NCBI GenBank assembly: GCA_019118885.1
Contig: DWYB01000018.1
Location: 1-49,296, forward strand
Origin: Candidatus Mediterraneibacter surreyensis
Lineage (GTDB): Bacteria > Bacillota > Clostridia > Lachnospirales > Lachnospiraceae
DNA: 49,296 nt
Direction: 5' to 3'
Made by a program: the position numbers and the translations under genes
Shown: positions 24,196 through 33,478 of the stretch, in pieces
Layout of the letters: every line of letters begins with the position of its first letter
Numbering within the stretch: position 1 is the stretch's first letter
The notes under the pieces: model-generated
Databases searched by the model: none
What the model was told of the DNA's origin: nothing
The model's input: the letters and a program-made list of their open reading frames with translations, nothing else

Positions 24196-27100
24196 ATGAA
24201 CAAAAAGACAATGAAAGCATCAGCAGTAATCGTGGGGGCAATGGTAACATCAGCAATCGGAATGCACGTATCTGCCGCAGAGCCGGCGGACAATACCGCA
24301 GAGCAGGCAAAATCAGCAGAAACAGTGTCACAGGAGCAGAAATCTTCTTCCGTCGGTACGGCAGCGGAGAATGTAGAACAGAGCAAAGAACAGATGAATC
24401 AGGCTCAGCAGAGCTACGATCAGTCATCAGAAGCAGCGGGCCAGGCTCAGGCGGAGAAAGATCAGGCCCAGGCTCAGGCAGACAAAACTGAGCAGGAAGC
24501 TCAGGATGCACTCAAAGACGCTCAGGATCAGGCACAGCAGGAAGTAGATCAGGCCGAAGCCGAGCTGGATCAGGCAAAGAAGGATGAAGAGGCCGGTAAA
24601 AATGATCTTGCGGATAAGGAACAGCAGATTGAAGACGCCAAGAACGCGGTGGAAGACGCTGAGAACACTTTAGAGGATGCACGGCAGGACGCTTCGGATG
24701 TGACTGAGGAAGAAGCAGCTGCTGCGGAAGAGACGGCGGATAAAGCGGAGCAGGAAGCAGAGAAGGCTGAGGCAGACAGAGACAGTGCAAAACAGGGATC
24801 TGAAAACGCCCAGTCTGCCAGCCAGACAGCAGATGAGGAGCTGGCGTCAGCAGAAGATGCACTGAAAAAAGCGGAGGCAGGCGTACAGGACGCTCAGTCC
24901 GGACTGACAAATGCCGGCAAAGAGCTGGAGGAGGCGCAGAAAGCATATGATCAGGCTGTGGCGGAAAGCGATACAGATTCGGAAGCATACAAACAGGCGC
25001 TTGCCCTGCTGAATGAGAAGCAGGCGGCTCTCGAGGCGGCCAGGGAAGAACTGGTATCTGCAGAAACAGCAGTCACCGATGCACAACAGAAGCTTACGTC
25101 AGTAAAGGAAGAACAGGCAAAAGCACAGGCAGCGCTGGATGCAGAGAAGGCAGCCCTGGCAGACGAACAGAAGAAGCAGGAGACAGCTCAGACCGAGGCA
25201 GACCAGGCAAAGGCAGACCTTGATAAAGCAGAGGAGACTGTACAGTCGAAGAAGGACGGACAGACTGCCGCACAGAACAAGATTGAGCAGGCAGAGGCGG
25301 CCGTAGAGGATGCGAAGAAGAAACAGGAAGCCGCGGAGCAGGAAAAAGAGGCTGCAAAGAATGCTGTAAAAGACGCTGAGGCAAAGTATGAAGAGGCAAA
25401 GAAGGCAGCCGAAAACGCGGACGAGCAGATCGCGAAAGGCTCTCTTGGATTCTTTGAGTATATGGAAAGCAAAGGGTATGATGCAGACATAGCGATTAAA
25501 TTGCTGACAGGCGATCCGGATACGGTAAAAAAGCTGACACGTTACAGTATGGATACTTACAATAATTATCTCGCAAAAACCAATATGGGAGCCGACGATG
25601 ACGCTACCAGCCTGGAAAATATGAAGCTTGCTTTTAAGTACATCCGTGAGTGCAACGATCTGAGGGTGAAAGGAGATCCTGAAAACGGATTTGATCCCCA
25701 GGAGCCTCTTCTGGTCAACAGCGCGCTGATGGCTATTTCTCAGATGAACATTAATTTCAGAAAAACCAATCATTCAGGAATGTTTGATTTCCGGATTGGA
25801 GAAAATGTAGCCAATTGTCTCGTCAATCCGTTCAGGCTCTGGTATGATGATGAAAGAGAACAATATATGGAATTTCCGGGAACAAGTCTTGCAGGACATT
25901 ACCGGAATATTATAAATCCCGATATATTACTTATATCTGACTCTGACGGAACCTATTTTGTGGGCTATTCTATTACTGGATTTGCCGTGGCTTCAGGAGG
26001 GGGAATCCCATATGCTTATTGTCAGGATTTTTCATATTTTACGCGAAAAGAAACTGACAATACATCGTCCTTATATGGAAAGTCTTATTCTGTAGATGAA
26101 TATGAAGCCCTTTTCAATGAGTATTATGACAGTCTGATGAAAGCAGATGAAGCAGTAGCCGAATGTGAGAAAGCTCTGCAGCAGGCAAAGGAAGATCTGG
26201 CGGCGAAAGAACAGAACGTCCTTGACGCACAGGCTGCCATAGAGCGGGCAGAGGCGGATCTGAAAGCTGCAAAGGAGGAGCTCGCCGCTTTGAAGAACGA
26301 GCTGAAAGATGCCCAGGCGGTCAGAGATGAAATGCAGACTGCTTATAATGTGAAGCAAGAGGCCGTGACTCAGGCGCAAACATCCGTTGACAAAGCGTCT
26401 GAAAAAGTTTCGGAAGCACAGGCGGTTTTTGACACTGCTGCAGCAGAGACACAGAAAGCATCCGAGGCGTATGAAACATTCGAGAGCGTAGCAGCCGGAA
26501 AGAGTGAGATGGTATCTCAGGCGTCCGCAGAGGTGGAAGAAGCGCGGAACGCCCTTTCTGATCTGGACCAGGCCGTCAGCGCAGCCGCAGATGTTCTAAA
26601 TCAGAAAGAAGAAGCTTATGAAGCAGCCCGGACAGCTGTAGAACAGGCGGAAAAATCTTATGAAAACGCACAGATATCATATGCTGAAAAGTCGGAAGCG
26701 GCAGAGATCGCTGCAGAAACGGTGAAAGAAAAGCAGCAGGCTCTTGAACAGGCGGAGACTGCATACAGTGAGAAAGCAGCGGCAGCTCAGGCAGCAAGAG
26801 CGGCAGCGGATGAAAAACGGGGTAAGCTTGACGCAGTTACCAATGCAGAGTCAGCCCTGGCAGCGGCGAAAGAAAATGTGACAGCGGCCATAGAGGCGAG
26901 AGACGTTGCGGCTGCAAAATACGAAGAGCTGCAGAAAAATGTGAGCGAGAAAGAAGAAACGCTGAGAACTCTTGCAGAGAAAAATGAGCGTGCTCAGGCT
27001 CTTACCTATGAAAATGCACTGGAAGGTCAGATCGAGGATGAGGAATTTGCTTACCTGAATACATATTTTGACGCAGTGCGCAGCGCACGCGCCGAACTGG

Positions 27101-27453
27101 AAACAGCGGAAACAGCACTCTCTGACGCGCTGGCACAACAGGAGAAAGACAAGGCGGCTCTGGATACGGCGAAGAAAGAGTACGCGGCAGCGGTTGCCGC
27201 ACAGGCTGTATCTGAGGTCGGTGCTGAGGCCGGCGAGCAGGAAACGGCGGATAATGCAGCGGAAGTTTCGATCGTTCCTACAGATAATCGAAGTGAAGAG
27301 CCGGAAGTCGTATTGACAAGAGCTCCCCAGACGGGAGATAATACATTTATGGCAGGATGGCTGGGGCTGGCAGCTGTATCGGCTTTGGCAGCAGGCGCCG
27401 TTACATGGAAAAAGAGAAAATCGCTGGTACGCACGCAACATGCGGGACGTTAA
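24196..27453 (+). CDS. Sortase-anchored coiled-coil protein with central CAP-like domain
   Basis: The 1085-residue protein has a signal peptide (to about Ala32, HVSAAE), a first Ala/Glu/Gln/Lys-rich coiled coil (about 45-412), a globular domain (about 416-640), a second coiled coil (about 645-1015), and a wall-sorting tail: APQTGD at 1043-1048, a hydrophobic span and a basic end. The globular part resembles CAP/SCP domains (LLVNSALMAISQ, HSGMFDFRIGENVANC, AGHYRNIINPD). The sorting motif is APQTG instead of LPXTG. It would project from the wall as a long stalk. It shares the ECF promoter motif with the lipoprotein and the sigma gene, and may serve in envelope protection or adhesion; function is not known. 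Confidence 0.88.
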   Translation: MNKKTMKASAVIVGAMVTSAIGMHVSAAEPADNTAEQAKSAETVSQEQKSSSVGTAAENVEQSKEQMNQAQQSYDQSSEAAGQAQAEKDQAQAQADKTEQEAQDALKDAQDQAQQEVDQAEAELDQAKKDEEAGKNDLADKEQQIEDAKNAVEDAENTLEDARQDASDVTEEEAAAAEETADKAEQEAEKAEADRDSAKQGSENAQSASQTADEELASAEDALKKAEAGVQDAQSGLTNAGKELEEAQKAYDQAVAESDTDSEAYKQALALLNEKQAALEAAREELVSAETAVTDAQQKLTSVKEEQAKAQAALDAEKAALADEQKKQETAQTEADQAKADLDKAEETVQSKKDGQTAAQNKIEQAEAAVEDAKKKQEAAEQEKEAAKNAVKDAEAKYEEAKKAAENADEQIAKGSLGFFEYMESKGYDADIAIKLLTGDPDTVKKLTRYSMDTYNNYLAKTNMGADDDATSLENMKLAFKYIRECNDLRVKGDPENGFDPQEPLLVNSALMAISQMNINFRKTNHSGMFDFRIGENVANCLVNPFRLWYDDEREQYMEFPGTSLAGHYRNIINPDILLISDSDGTYFVGYSITGFAVASGGGIPYAYCQDFSYFTRKETDNTSSLYGKSYSVDEYEALFNEYYDSLMKADEAVAECEKALQQAKEDLAAKEQNVLDAQAAIERAEADLKAAKEELAALKNELKDAQAVRDEMQTAYNVKQEAVTQAQTSVDKASEKVSEAQAVFDTAAAETQKASEAYETFESVAAGKSEMVSQASAEVEEARNALSDLDQAVSAAADVLNQKEEAYEAARTAVEQAEKSYENAQISYAEKSEAAEIAAETVKEKQQALEQAETAYSEKAAAAQAARAAADEKRGKLDAVTNAESALAAAKENVTAAIEARDVAAAKYEELQKNVSEKEETLRTLAEKNERAQALTYENALEGQIEDEEFAYLNTYFDAVRSARAELETAETALSDALAQQEKDKAALDTAKKEYAAAVAAQAVSEVGAEAGEQETADNAAEVSIVPTDNRSEEPEVVLTRAPQTGDNTFMAGWLGLAAVSALAAGAVTWKKRKSLVRTQHAGR

Positions 27454-27468
27454 GCAATTGGATTCCTC

Positions 27469-27497
27469 TTGTCAGGATGAATTGTCTGTGCTATCAT
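27469..27497 (+). promoter_or_regulatory. Promoter of the GntR-clpC genes
   Basis: TTGTCA (27469-27474), 17 bp and TATCAT (27492-27497) lie 32 bp before the GntR start. No CtsR-type operator (GGTCAAANANNGGTCAAA) is present. Confidence 0.55.
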
Positions 27498-27528
27498 GTC
27501 TATAACACGCCAGAGAAAGGAGCTTACT

Positions 27529-27897
27529 ATGATCATAGAAGTTGATTTTGACAGTGATGAGGCAATCTATATCCAGCTCTGTAACCAGATTATCATGGGG
27601 ATTGCTACATCCGTGATCCGAGAAGGAGATTCCCTGCCTTCCGTTCGCCAGCTTGCAGATACGATCGGCGTGAATATGCATACGGTGAATAAAGCATACA
27701 GTGTATTAAAGCAAGAAGGGTATATCAGCCTTGACAAGAGGCGCGGAGCAGTGATTTCTCTTGATGTGGATAAGATGGAGCAGTTGGAGGAGATGAGGCG
27801 AGAGCTTAAGATCGTGCTTGCGAGAGGCTGCTGTAAAAATATTTCCCGTCAGGAAGTGCATGACCTGGTGGATGAGATATTCGACGATTATGAGTGA
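27529..27897 (+). CDS. GntR family regulator (YtrA subfamily)
   Basis: The 122-residue protein has the GntR winged helix (about residues 8-75, DSLPSVRQLADTIGVNMHTVNKAY) and only a short helical tail (MEQLEEMRRELKIVLARGC), as in the YtrA group. The start at 27529 follows AAAGGAGC; an upstream in-frame ATG at 27496 lies in the -10. It precedes clpC by 42 bp and may control it. In Bacilli clpC is normally headed by ctsR-mcsA-mcsB; none of these are present here. Confidence 0.88.
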   Translation: MIIEVDFDSDEAIYIQLCNQIIMGIATSVIREGDSLPSVRQLADTIGVNMHTVNKAYSVLKQEGYISLDKRRGAVISLDVDKMEQLEEMRRELKIVLARGCCKNISRQEVHDLVDEIFDDYE

Positions 27898-27939
27898 TAG
27901 TGCTGCTTAGACGGAATAAAGACATGCCAGGAGGAATAT

Positions 27940-30378
27940 ATGCATTTATCATACACGAAACAGGCTGAGAACGCCATCAGATATGCTGCAAAAAAAGCAA
28001 AAGAGATGCAGCACCCGTACATTGGAACAGAACATCTTCTGCTTGGACTGCGCAATGAATATTCCGGGGTTGCCGGACAGATTCTTGCGCGAAACGGCGT
28101 TGAAGAAGAAAATATTTACCGACTTATGGACGAACTGATCGTGCCGCAGACAGATGCGCTGGCAAAGCGCAGGCCGGCGGAGAGCCCCCGGTATCGGCAT
28201 ATCCTTGAAAACAGCGGGAAAGAAGCACACAGGCTGCACACGACGCAGGTAGGAACAGAACATCTGCTTCTGTCAATGATCCGGGATGCAGACTGTGTAG
28301 CTACCCGTATCCTGATCACGCTTAATATCAATCTGCAGAAGATTTTCCAGGATATCATGGCAGCGGCGGGGGCGGATCCGAAGGAATATCAGGACGATAT
28401 TCAGGATGACGGGAGAAACCCCCATTCCATGATGGATCAGTTCTGTACGGATATGACTGAACGTGCGGAAGAGGGAAAACTTGATCCGGTGATCGGAAGA
28501 GATCAGGAGATGTACCGGCTTATGCAGGTGCTAAGCCGCAGAACGAAGAATAACCCATGCCTGGTGGGGGAACCGGGCGTGGGAAAAACGGCGATTATTG
28601 AAGGGCTGGCCCAAAGGATCGCCTCCGGAGTTGTGCCGGAGAAGATGAAAGATAAAAGGATATATACGCTGGACCTTCCCGGTCTGATCGCGGGATCCAA
28701 GTACCGCGGGGAGTTTGAGGAACGGATGAAAGGGCTGATCGCAGAGGTTGAATCAAGCGGAAATGTAATTCTGTTCCTCGATGAGATCCATACGATGATC
28801 GGAGCCGGAGGCGCGGAGGGAGCCATCGATGCTTCCAGTATACTGAAACCCTCGCTTGCGAGGGGCGAACTGCAGCTGATCGGCGCTACGACAATCTCCG
28901 AATATCGGAAATATATAGAGAAAGACGCGGCCCTGGAGAGGCGTTTCCAGCCGGTATCTGTGGAAGAGCCGACGAAAGACCAGTGCCTTGAGATATTGAA
29001 AGGGTTAAAAGAAAAATATGAAGTTCATCATAAGGTAGAGATAGAAGAAAAAGCTCTGGAGGCGGCAGTGCAGCTTTCGGAGAGATATATCACGGACCGG
29101 AACCTGCCTGATAAAGCCATAGACGTGCTGGATGAGGCATGCTCTAAAGTCAGTCTGAAAGGCTACAAAGTACCGGATAATCTGCTGGCGATGGAGAATA
29201 CGTTGAAAGAACTGGCGGATCAGAAAGAGGAGAGTATCCGGCGCGGTGATTTCGCGGAGGCCTCACTTGTACAGAAAGAACAGGAACAGGTGGAGAAAAA
29301 GCTGGATGAACTAAAGAAGCGTTTTCAGAAAAAAACATCGTCGCAGCACCCTGCCGTGACGGAAGAAGATATTGCAGAAGTAGTGTCAGTATGGACAAAA
29401 GTACCGGTTCAGAAACTGGCTGAGAGTGATGCGGAGCGTTTGAGAAAGCTGGAAACAGTACTTCATAAGCGTGTGATCGGACAGGAAGAGGCTGTCAGTG
29501 CAGTGGCAAGAGCAGTCAGGAGAGGACGTGTGGGTTTGAAAGATCCTCACCGGCCGATTGGTTCATTCCTTTTCCTGGGGCCGACAGGAGTTGGAAAAAC
29601 CGAGTTGTCAAAAGCACTGGCGGAGGCTCTGTTCGGCAATGAAGAATCAATGATTCGTGTGGATATGTCGGAATATATGGAGAAACATTCTGTGGCGAAA
29701 ATGATCGGATCACCTCCGGGATATGTAGGACATGAAGAGGGCGGCCAGCTGAGCGACCAGGTGAGGACACATCCGTATTCCGTCGTTTTGTTTGACGAGA
29801 TTGAGAAGGCTCATCCTGATGTGTTCAATATCCTTCTCCAGGTATTGGATGACGGACATATTACAGATTCTCAGGGGCGTAAAGTAGATTTTTCAAATAC
29901 AGTGATCATTATGACGTCGAATGCCGGGGCCAAAGCTATTGTTGAGCCGAAAAAACTGGGATTTGCCACAAAAGAAGATCCGCAGGGAGATTATAAGCGA
30001 ATGAAACAGAATGTGATGGATGAGGTAAAGATGCTTTTCCGTCCGGAATTTTTGAATCGTATTGATGAAACTATCGTGTTCCATCCGCTTGATAAGAACC
30101 ATATGAAAAAGATCGTAACTCTGCTTTGCCGCGATTTTACAAGGCGTCTGGCGGACCAGATGGATATTCATCTGACGTTGAGGGAATCGGCGAAGAATCT
30201 GATCGTGGAAAAAGGAACCGATGCCAAGTACGGAGCCAGACCACTTAGGCGTGCGCTTCAGACAGAACTTGAAGATAAACTGGCGGACGCAATTCTCAGC
30301 GGGGAAGTGAAAGAGGGAGATCGCGTGGAAGCGGGAACGGCTAAAAAAGAGATCAGATTTATTAAAACAAATTTATAG
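27940..30378 (+). CDS. clpC: ATP-dependent Clp protease ATP-binding subunit ClpC
   Basis: The 812-residue AAA+ unfoldase has two N-terminal Clp repeats (about 1-145), a first ATPase domain with Walker A GEPGVGKT at 210-217, a middle region with a UVR-like helix pair (about 410-450, EESIRRGDFAEASLVQKEQEQ), and a second ATPase domain with GPTGVGKT at 547-554. It delivers damaged or regulatory proteins to the ClpP protease in the cytoplasm. GGAGGAAT precedes the start. The gene is preceded by a GntR regulator, not by ctsR. Confidence 0.95.
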   Translation: MHLSYTKQAENAIRYAAKKAKEMQHPYIGTEHLLLGLRNEYSGVAGQILARNGVEEENIYRLMDELIVPQTDALAKRRPAESPRYRHILENSGKEAHRLHTTQVGTEHLLLSMIRDADCVATRILITLNINLQKIFQDIMAAAGADPKEYQDDIQDDGRNPHSMMDQFCTDMTERAEEGKLDPVIGRDQEMYRLMQVLSRRTKNNPCLVGEPGVGKTAIIEGLAQRIASGVVPEKMKDKRIYTLDLPGLIAGSKYRGEFEERMKGLIAEVESSGNVILFLDEIHTMIGAGGAEGAIDASSILKPSLARGELQLIGATTISEYRKYIEKDAALERRFQPVSVEEPTKDQCLEILKGLKEKYEVHHKVEIEEKALEAAVQLSERYITDRNLPDKAIDVLDEACSKVSLKGYKVPDNLLAMENTLKELADQKEESIRRGDFAEASLVQKEQEQVEKKLDELKKRFQKKTSSQHPAVTEEDIAEVVSVWTKVPVQKLAESDAERLRKLETVLHKRVIGQEEAVSAVARAVRRGRVGLKDPHRPIGSFLFLGPTGVGKTELSKALAEALFGNEESMIRVDMSEYMEKHSVAKMIGSPPGYVGHEEGGQLSDQVRTHPYSVVLFDEIEKAHPDVFNILLQVLDDGHITDSQGRKVDFSNTVIIMTSNAGAKAIVEPKKLGFATKEDPQGDYKRMKQNVMDEVKMLFRPEFLNRIDETIVFHPLDKNHMKKIVTLLCRDFTRRLADQMDIHLTLRESAKNLIVEKGTDAKYGARPLRRALQTELEDKLADAILSGEVKEGDRVEAGTAKKEIRFIKTNL

Positions 30379-30428
30379 AATCAGCGGTAGAAAAAAACAG
30401 AGCTTTATATTATAATATCGATAGCGGT

Positions 30429-30443
30429 AATGCCTGTGGCATT
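30429..30443. other. Small hairpin after clpC
   Basis: AATGCC-TGT-GGCATT with TTTGC after it lies 31 bp before the next start. A TATAAT at 30411-30416 precedes it, without a good -35. It is too weak to call a terminator with confidence. Confidence 0.35.
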
Positions 30444-30473
30444 TTGCATGAATTACTTAGGAGGAAAAATTAA

Positions 30474-30887
30474 ATGGCAGCTGTAAAAGAATTGTTGCGT
30501 GCAGAAAATGACGGAACACTCAGTTTCGGCGATTACACTCTCAGCGCAAAGACAAAGAAAGACAACTATGAGTTTGAGGGTGATATCTATAAGGTAAAGA
30601 CGTTTGCGGAGATTACGAAGCTTGAGAAAAACGGAATGTTTGTCTATGAATCTGTACCGGGAAGCGCGGTGGAGAATTTCAGAGAGACAGAGAAAGAAGT
30701 GGCATTTACGGTTTCCGCACGAGGCGATGTACAGTTTACTCTTGAGCTGGAGCCGGAAAGCGAATACGAGGTGTTTATCGATGGAGTATCTGCCGGAAAG
30801 ATGAATACGAACCTGAGCGGAAAACTCAGTGTCAGCGTAGAGCTTTCAGCAGATCAGAATGTTCCGGTACGAGTGGCAAAGTGCTGA
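30474..30887 (+). CDS. Conserved protein of unknown function (sometimes labelled endosialidase)
   Basis: The 137-residue acidic protein has no signal peptide, membrane span or enzyme motif. The N-terminal half (LLRAENDGTLSFGDYTLSAK) and the beta-rich C-terminal half (VAFTVSARGDVQFTLELEPE) suggest a small beta fold. From memory, homologues in Lachnospiraceae carry the label endosialidase, which I see nothing here to justify: it is far too short. TTAGGAGG precedes the start. It stands between clpC and radA with its own terminator, so it is probably its own unit, strongly translated. Confidence 0.8.
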   Translation: MAAVKELLRAENDGTLSFGDYTLSAKTKKDNYEFEGDIYKVKTFAEITKLEKNGMFVYESVPGSAVENFRETEKEVAFTVSARGDVQFTLELEPESEYEVFIDGVSAGKMNTNLSGKLSVSVELSADQNVPVRVAKC

Positions 30888-30923
30888 TGTGGCAGGACCG
30901 ATCGGAAAAGACCGGTATACAGC

Positions 30924-30951
30924 GGGGTGGATGACAAGTCCACCCTGTTTT
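30924..30951 (+). terminator. Terminator before radA
   Basis: GGGTGGA pairs with TCCACCC around a 7-nt loop, followed by TGTTTTG. Confidence 0.7.
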
Positions 30952-31007
30952 GAGTTGTGCGCCGGAATTATGTAAAAAGAGTATAACAGGAAAAAGGATA
31001 CATTGAT

Positions 31008-32384
31008 ATGGCAAAAGGAAAGAAAAGCGTATTCTTCTGTCAGAACTGCGGACATGAGGAGGCAAAATGGCTTGGCCAGTGCCCGGCGTGCGGGGAGTGG
31101 AATACTTTTGTGGAGGAAAAGGTAGACAGTGGAATCACGAAAGGAACGGCATCGTCATCGCGTCAGACAAGAGAATCCGTCCGGGAGGCAAAAGTGGTGC
31201 CTCTCACGGAGGTTGCGGCAAATGATGACGCCAGATGCAAAACGGGCATACATGAGCTGGACCGGGTTCTGGGAGGCGGCATAGTACCCGGATCACTTGT
31301 ACTTGTAGGTGGAGATCCGGGAATCGGAAAATCTACCCTTCTCCTTCAAGTCTGTCAGAAATTGTCAGAGGATAAGAAAGTACTGTACATTTCAGGAGAG
31401 GAATCTCAGGCTCAGATCAAGCTCCGGGCAAATCGTATGGGGGATTTCTCTGCAAACCTTTATCTGCTGTGTGAGACAAATCTTGAGATCATTCGGGGAG
31501 TAATCGAAAAAGAACGTCCGGAGATGGTAGTTATCGATTCCATACAGACCATGTACAGCGATGAAGTTTCCTCGGCTCCGGGCAGTGTTTCCCAGGTCAG
31601 GGAATCTACGAATATATTCCTGCAGCTCGCAAAAGGACTTTGCATTCCCGTGTTTATTGTAGGACATGTGACAAAAGAAGGAACTGTGGCAGGACCGCGA
31701 GTGCTGGAACATATGGTGGATACGGTGCTCTATTTTGAAGGCGACAGACATGCATCTTATCGGATTTTGCGGGCGGTAAAGAACCGGTTCGGATCTACTA
31801 ATGAGATCGGCGTTTTTGAAATGCAGCAGACAGGACTTGCGGAAGTAGAGAACCCTTCTGAATATATGCTCAGCGGACGGCCTGAGAATGCATCCGGTTC
31901 CGTAGTGGCATGCTCTATAGAAGGTACCCGGCCCATCCTGATCGAGATTCAGGCACTCGTCTGTCAGAGCAATTTCGGAATGCCGAGGAGAACTGCGGCG
32001 GGAACTGATTATAACCGTGTCAACCTGCTCATGGCGGTTCTGGAGAAAAGGCTGGGTATGGCTTTGGGCAATTCTGATGCGTACGTCAATATAGCGGGTG
32101 GTATCCGAATGAATGAACCTGCTATCGATCTGGGTATCGTAATGGCGATCGTGTCCAGCTTTCGTAACCGGCCTATTGACGAGAAGACTATCGTGTTCGG
32201 CGAAGTAGGTTTGAGCGGCGAGGTGCGCGCGGTCAATATGCCGGAACAGCGCGTGGCAGAGGCAAAAAAACTGGGATTCGAGACATGCATTCTGCCGGAA
32301 GTATCCCTTAAGATGGTAAAGGGAATCAAAGGGATCAGACTGGTGGGCGTGAAAAATATCGGTGACGCAGTAAAGGAGATTTAG
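31008..32384 (+). CDS. radA: DNA repair protein RadA
   Basis: The 458-residue protein has an N-terminal zinc finger (CQNCGHEEAKWLGQCPACGEW), a RecA-like ATPase core with Walker A GGDPGIGKST near residue 96, the RadA motif KNRFGSTNEIG near 259 and a Lon-protease-like C-terminal domain. It is a helicase that helps branch migration in recombination and repair. Length matches the family. The following thioesterase gene starts 3 bp after the stop. Confidence 0.97.
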   Translation: MAKGKKSVFFCQNCGHEEAKWLGQCPACGEWNTFVEEKVDSGITKGTASSSRQTRESVREAKVVPLTEVAANDDARCKTGIHELDRVLGGGIVPGSLVLVGGDPGIGKSTLLLQVCQKLSEDKKVLYISGEESQAQIKLRANRMGDFSANLYLLCETNLEIIRGVIEKERPEMVVIDSIQTMYSDEVSSAPGSVSQVRESTNIFLQLAKGLCIPVFIVGHVTKEGTVAGPRVLEHMVDTVLYFEGDRHASYRILRAVKNRFGSTNEIGVFEMQQTGLAEVENPSEYMLSGRPENASGSVVACSIEGTRPILIEIQALVCQSNFGMPRRTAAGTDYNRVNLLMAVLEKRLGMALGNSDAYVNIAGGIRMNEPAIDLGIVMAIVSSFRNRPIDEKTIVFGEVGLSGEVRAVNMPEQRVAEAKKLGFETCILPEVSLKMVKGIKGIRLVGVKNIGDAVKEI

Positions 32385-32387
32385 AAT

Positions 32388-32816
32388 ATGAAACCATATA
32401 TGTTAAAGGCAAGATATTACGAGACAGACCAGATGGGGATCATCCATCATTCCAATTACATCCGCTGGATGGAAGAGGCGCGGATCGATGTGCTGAATCA
32501 GCTGGGATATCCTTACCGGAGATTTGAGGAGATGGGCTATATGAGTCCGGTGCTCCACGCAGAATGTGAGTATAAGAAGAGCGTGAAATTTGACGATGAG
32601 GTGAAAATCGTGGTGAGTCTTGAAGATTTCGGCAAGGTTAAGTTTACGCTTAGATATGACATTTATAATATGTCGGAAGGCGGGTGCTTAAGCGCATGTG
32701 GAACGACAAGACATTGTTTCCTGAATAAGGATGGACGACCTGTAATGATGAACAGAGAAATGAAAGAGTTTTCTGAAACAATGCAGAAGTTTCTTGGAGA
32801 GAAGACAGAAGAATAA
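32388..32816 (+). CDS. YbgC/FadM-type hotdog acyl-CoA thioesterase
   Basis: The 142-residue protein is a 4-hydroxybenzoyl-CoA-thioesterase-like hotdog enzyme. The catalytic Asp motif is YYETDQMGIIHHSNYIRWMEEAR near residues 10-32, and the strand region YKKSVKFDDEVKIVVSLEDF is typical. It would hydrolyse a short-chain or aromatic acyl-CoA; the substrate is unknown. It follows radA by 3 bp with AAGGAG in the end of radA, and a second, different thioesterase follows. Confidence 0.88.
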   Translation: MKPYMLKARYYETDQMGIIHHSNYIRWMEEARIDVLNQLGYPYRRFEEMGYMSPVLHAECEYKKSVKFDDEVKIVVSLEDFGKVKFTLRYDIYNMSEGGCLSACGTTRHCFLNKDGRPVMMNREMKEFSETMQKFLGEKTEE

Positions 32817-32886
32817 GGCGTCAGTCCGAGAATCGAGAGGAGACGCAGGGCGGAGTATAGAAATATGGACAGAGAGGATGAGAAAC

Positions 32887-33297
32887 ATGGATTATGAGCA
32901 GCTGCGAAAAAGAAGAAATGAGAAGAATGCATTCGGCAATCTGGTCGGTGTAAATATCATGGAAATCCGGGAAGGATATGCGAGGACAGAACTTGAAGTT
33001 CGTCCGGAGCTGATGAACCCGGTGAATTCTGTCCATGGAGGAGTACTATTTACCATGATTGATATTACAGGCGGGTCTGCCGCCGTATCCCATGGAGAAA
33101 ATGTGACTACAGTGGATGCAGATGTCCGCTATCTGCGTCCGGGAATCGGTGTGAATAAGCTGGTCTGTGAGGCAGAAGAGATCAAGAGAGGCAGGCAGCT
33201 CCTTGTCTACAGAGTGGATGTAAAGGATGAGAAAGGAAACATTCTGACAGCAGGAACGGTAACATATATGTCACTGCACGATAAAGTTGCGCTTTGA
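32887..33297 (+). CDS. PaaI-family hotdog thioesterase
   Basis: The 136-residue protein has the PaaI/YdiI motif VNSVHGGVLFTMIDITGGSAA with the HGG triad, and the C-terminal strand AGTVTYMSL. The start at ATG 32887 follows GAGAGGATGAG; an upstream in-frame start at 32794 would overlap the previous gene. It would split acyl- or aryl-CoA thioesters. Two unlike thioesterases side by side suggest a common, unidentified acyl-CoA clean-up role. Confidence 0.88.
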   Translation: MDYEQLRKRRNEKNAFGNLVGVNIMEIREGYARTELEVRPELMNPVNSVHGGVLFTMIDITGGSAAVSHGENVTTVDADVRYLRPGIGVNKLVCEAEEIKRGRQLLVYRVDVKDEKGNILTAGTVTYMSLHDKVAL

Positions 33298-33350
33298 TCC
33301 TGCAGTGATATACAAATGTTAGCTGGCAAATTATATATAGGGAATGAAGA

Positions 33351-33407
33351 AGGCAGCGTATGGAAGCCGGGAATCCGGACGCAGTATGCTGCCTGATTTA
33401 TTTTTAT
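33351..33407 (+). terminator. Terminator after the thioesterase genes
   Basis: AGGCAGC pairs with GCTGCCT with an inner CCGG-containing hairpin, followed by GATTTATTTTTAT. Confidence 0.7.
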
Positions 33408-33411
33408 AAAT

Positions 33412-33460
33412 AAACAGTATATAACAGTTGACAACAGTTCTATACTGTTATATACTGTTT
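33412..33460. promoter_or_regulatory. 49-bp operator-promoter of the YtrA-type GntR operon
   Basis: The arm AAACAGTATATAACAG (33412-33427) recurs as its exact reverse complement at 33445-33460. The vegetative promoter TTGACA (33428-33433), 17 bp, TATACT (33451-33456) sits between and within these arms, so a protein bound to both would block polymerase. The first gene downstream is a GntR regulator, the likely ligand. Confidence 0.85.
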
Positions 33461-33478
33461 ATCAAGAGGAGGACACAT

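Noticed and set aside
25099-25773. Minus-strand open frame of 224 codons, rich in Leu and Cys
   Set aside because: It is the shadow of the Ala/Glu/Lys-rich coiled-coil gene.
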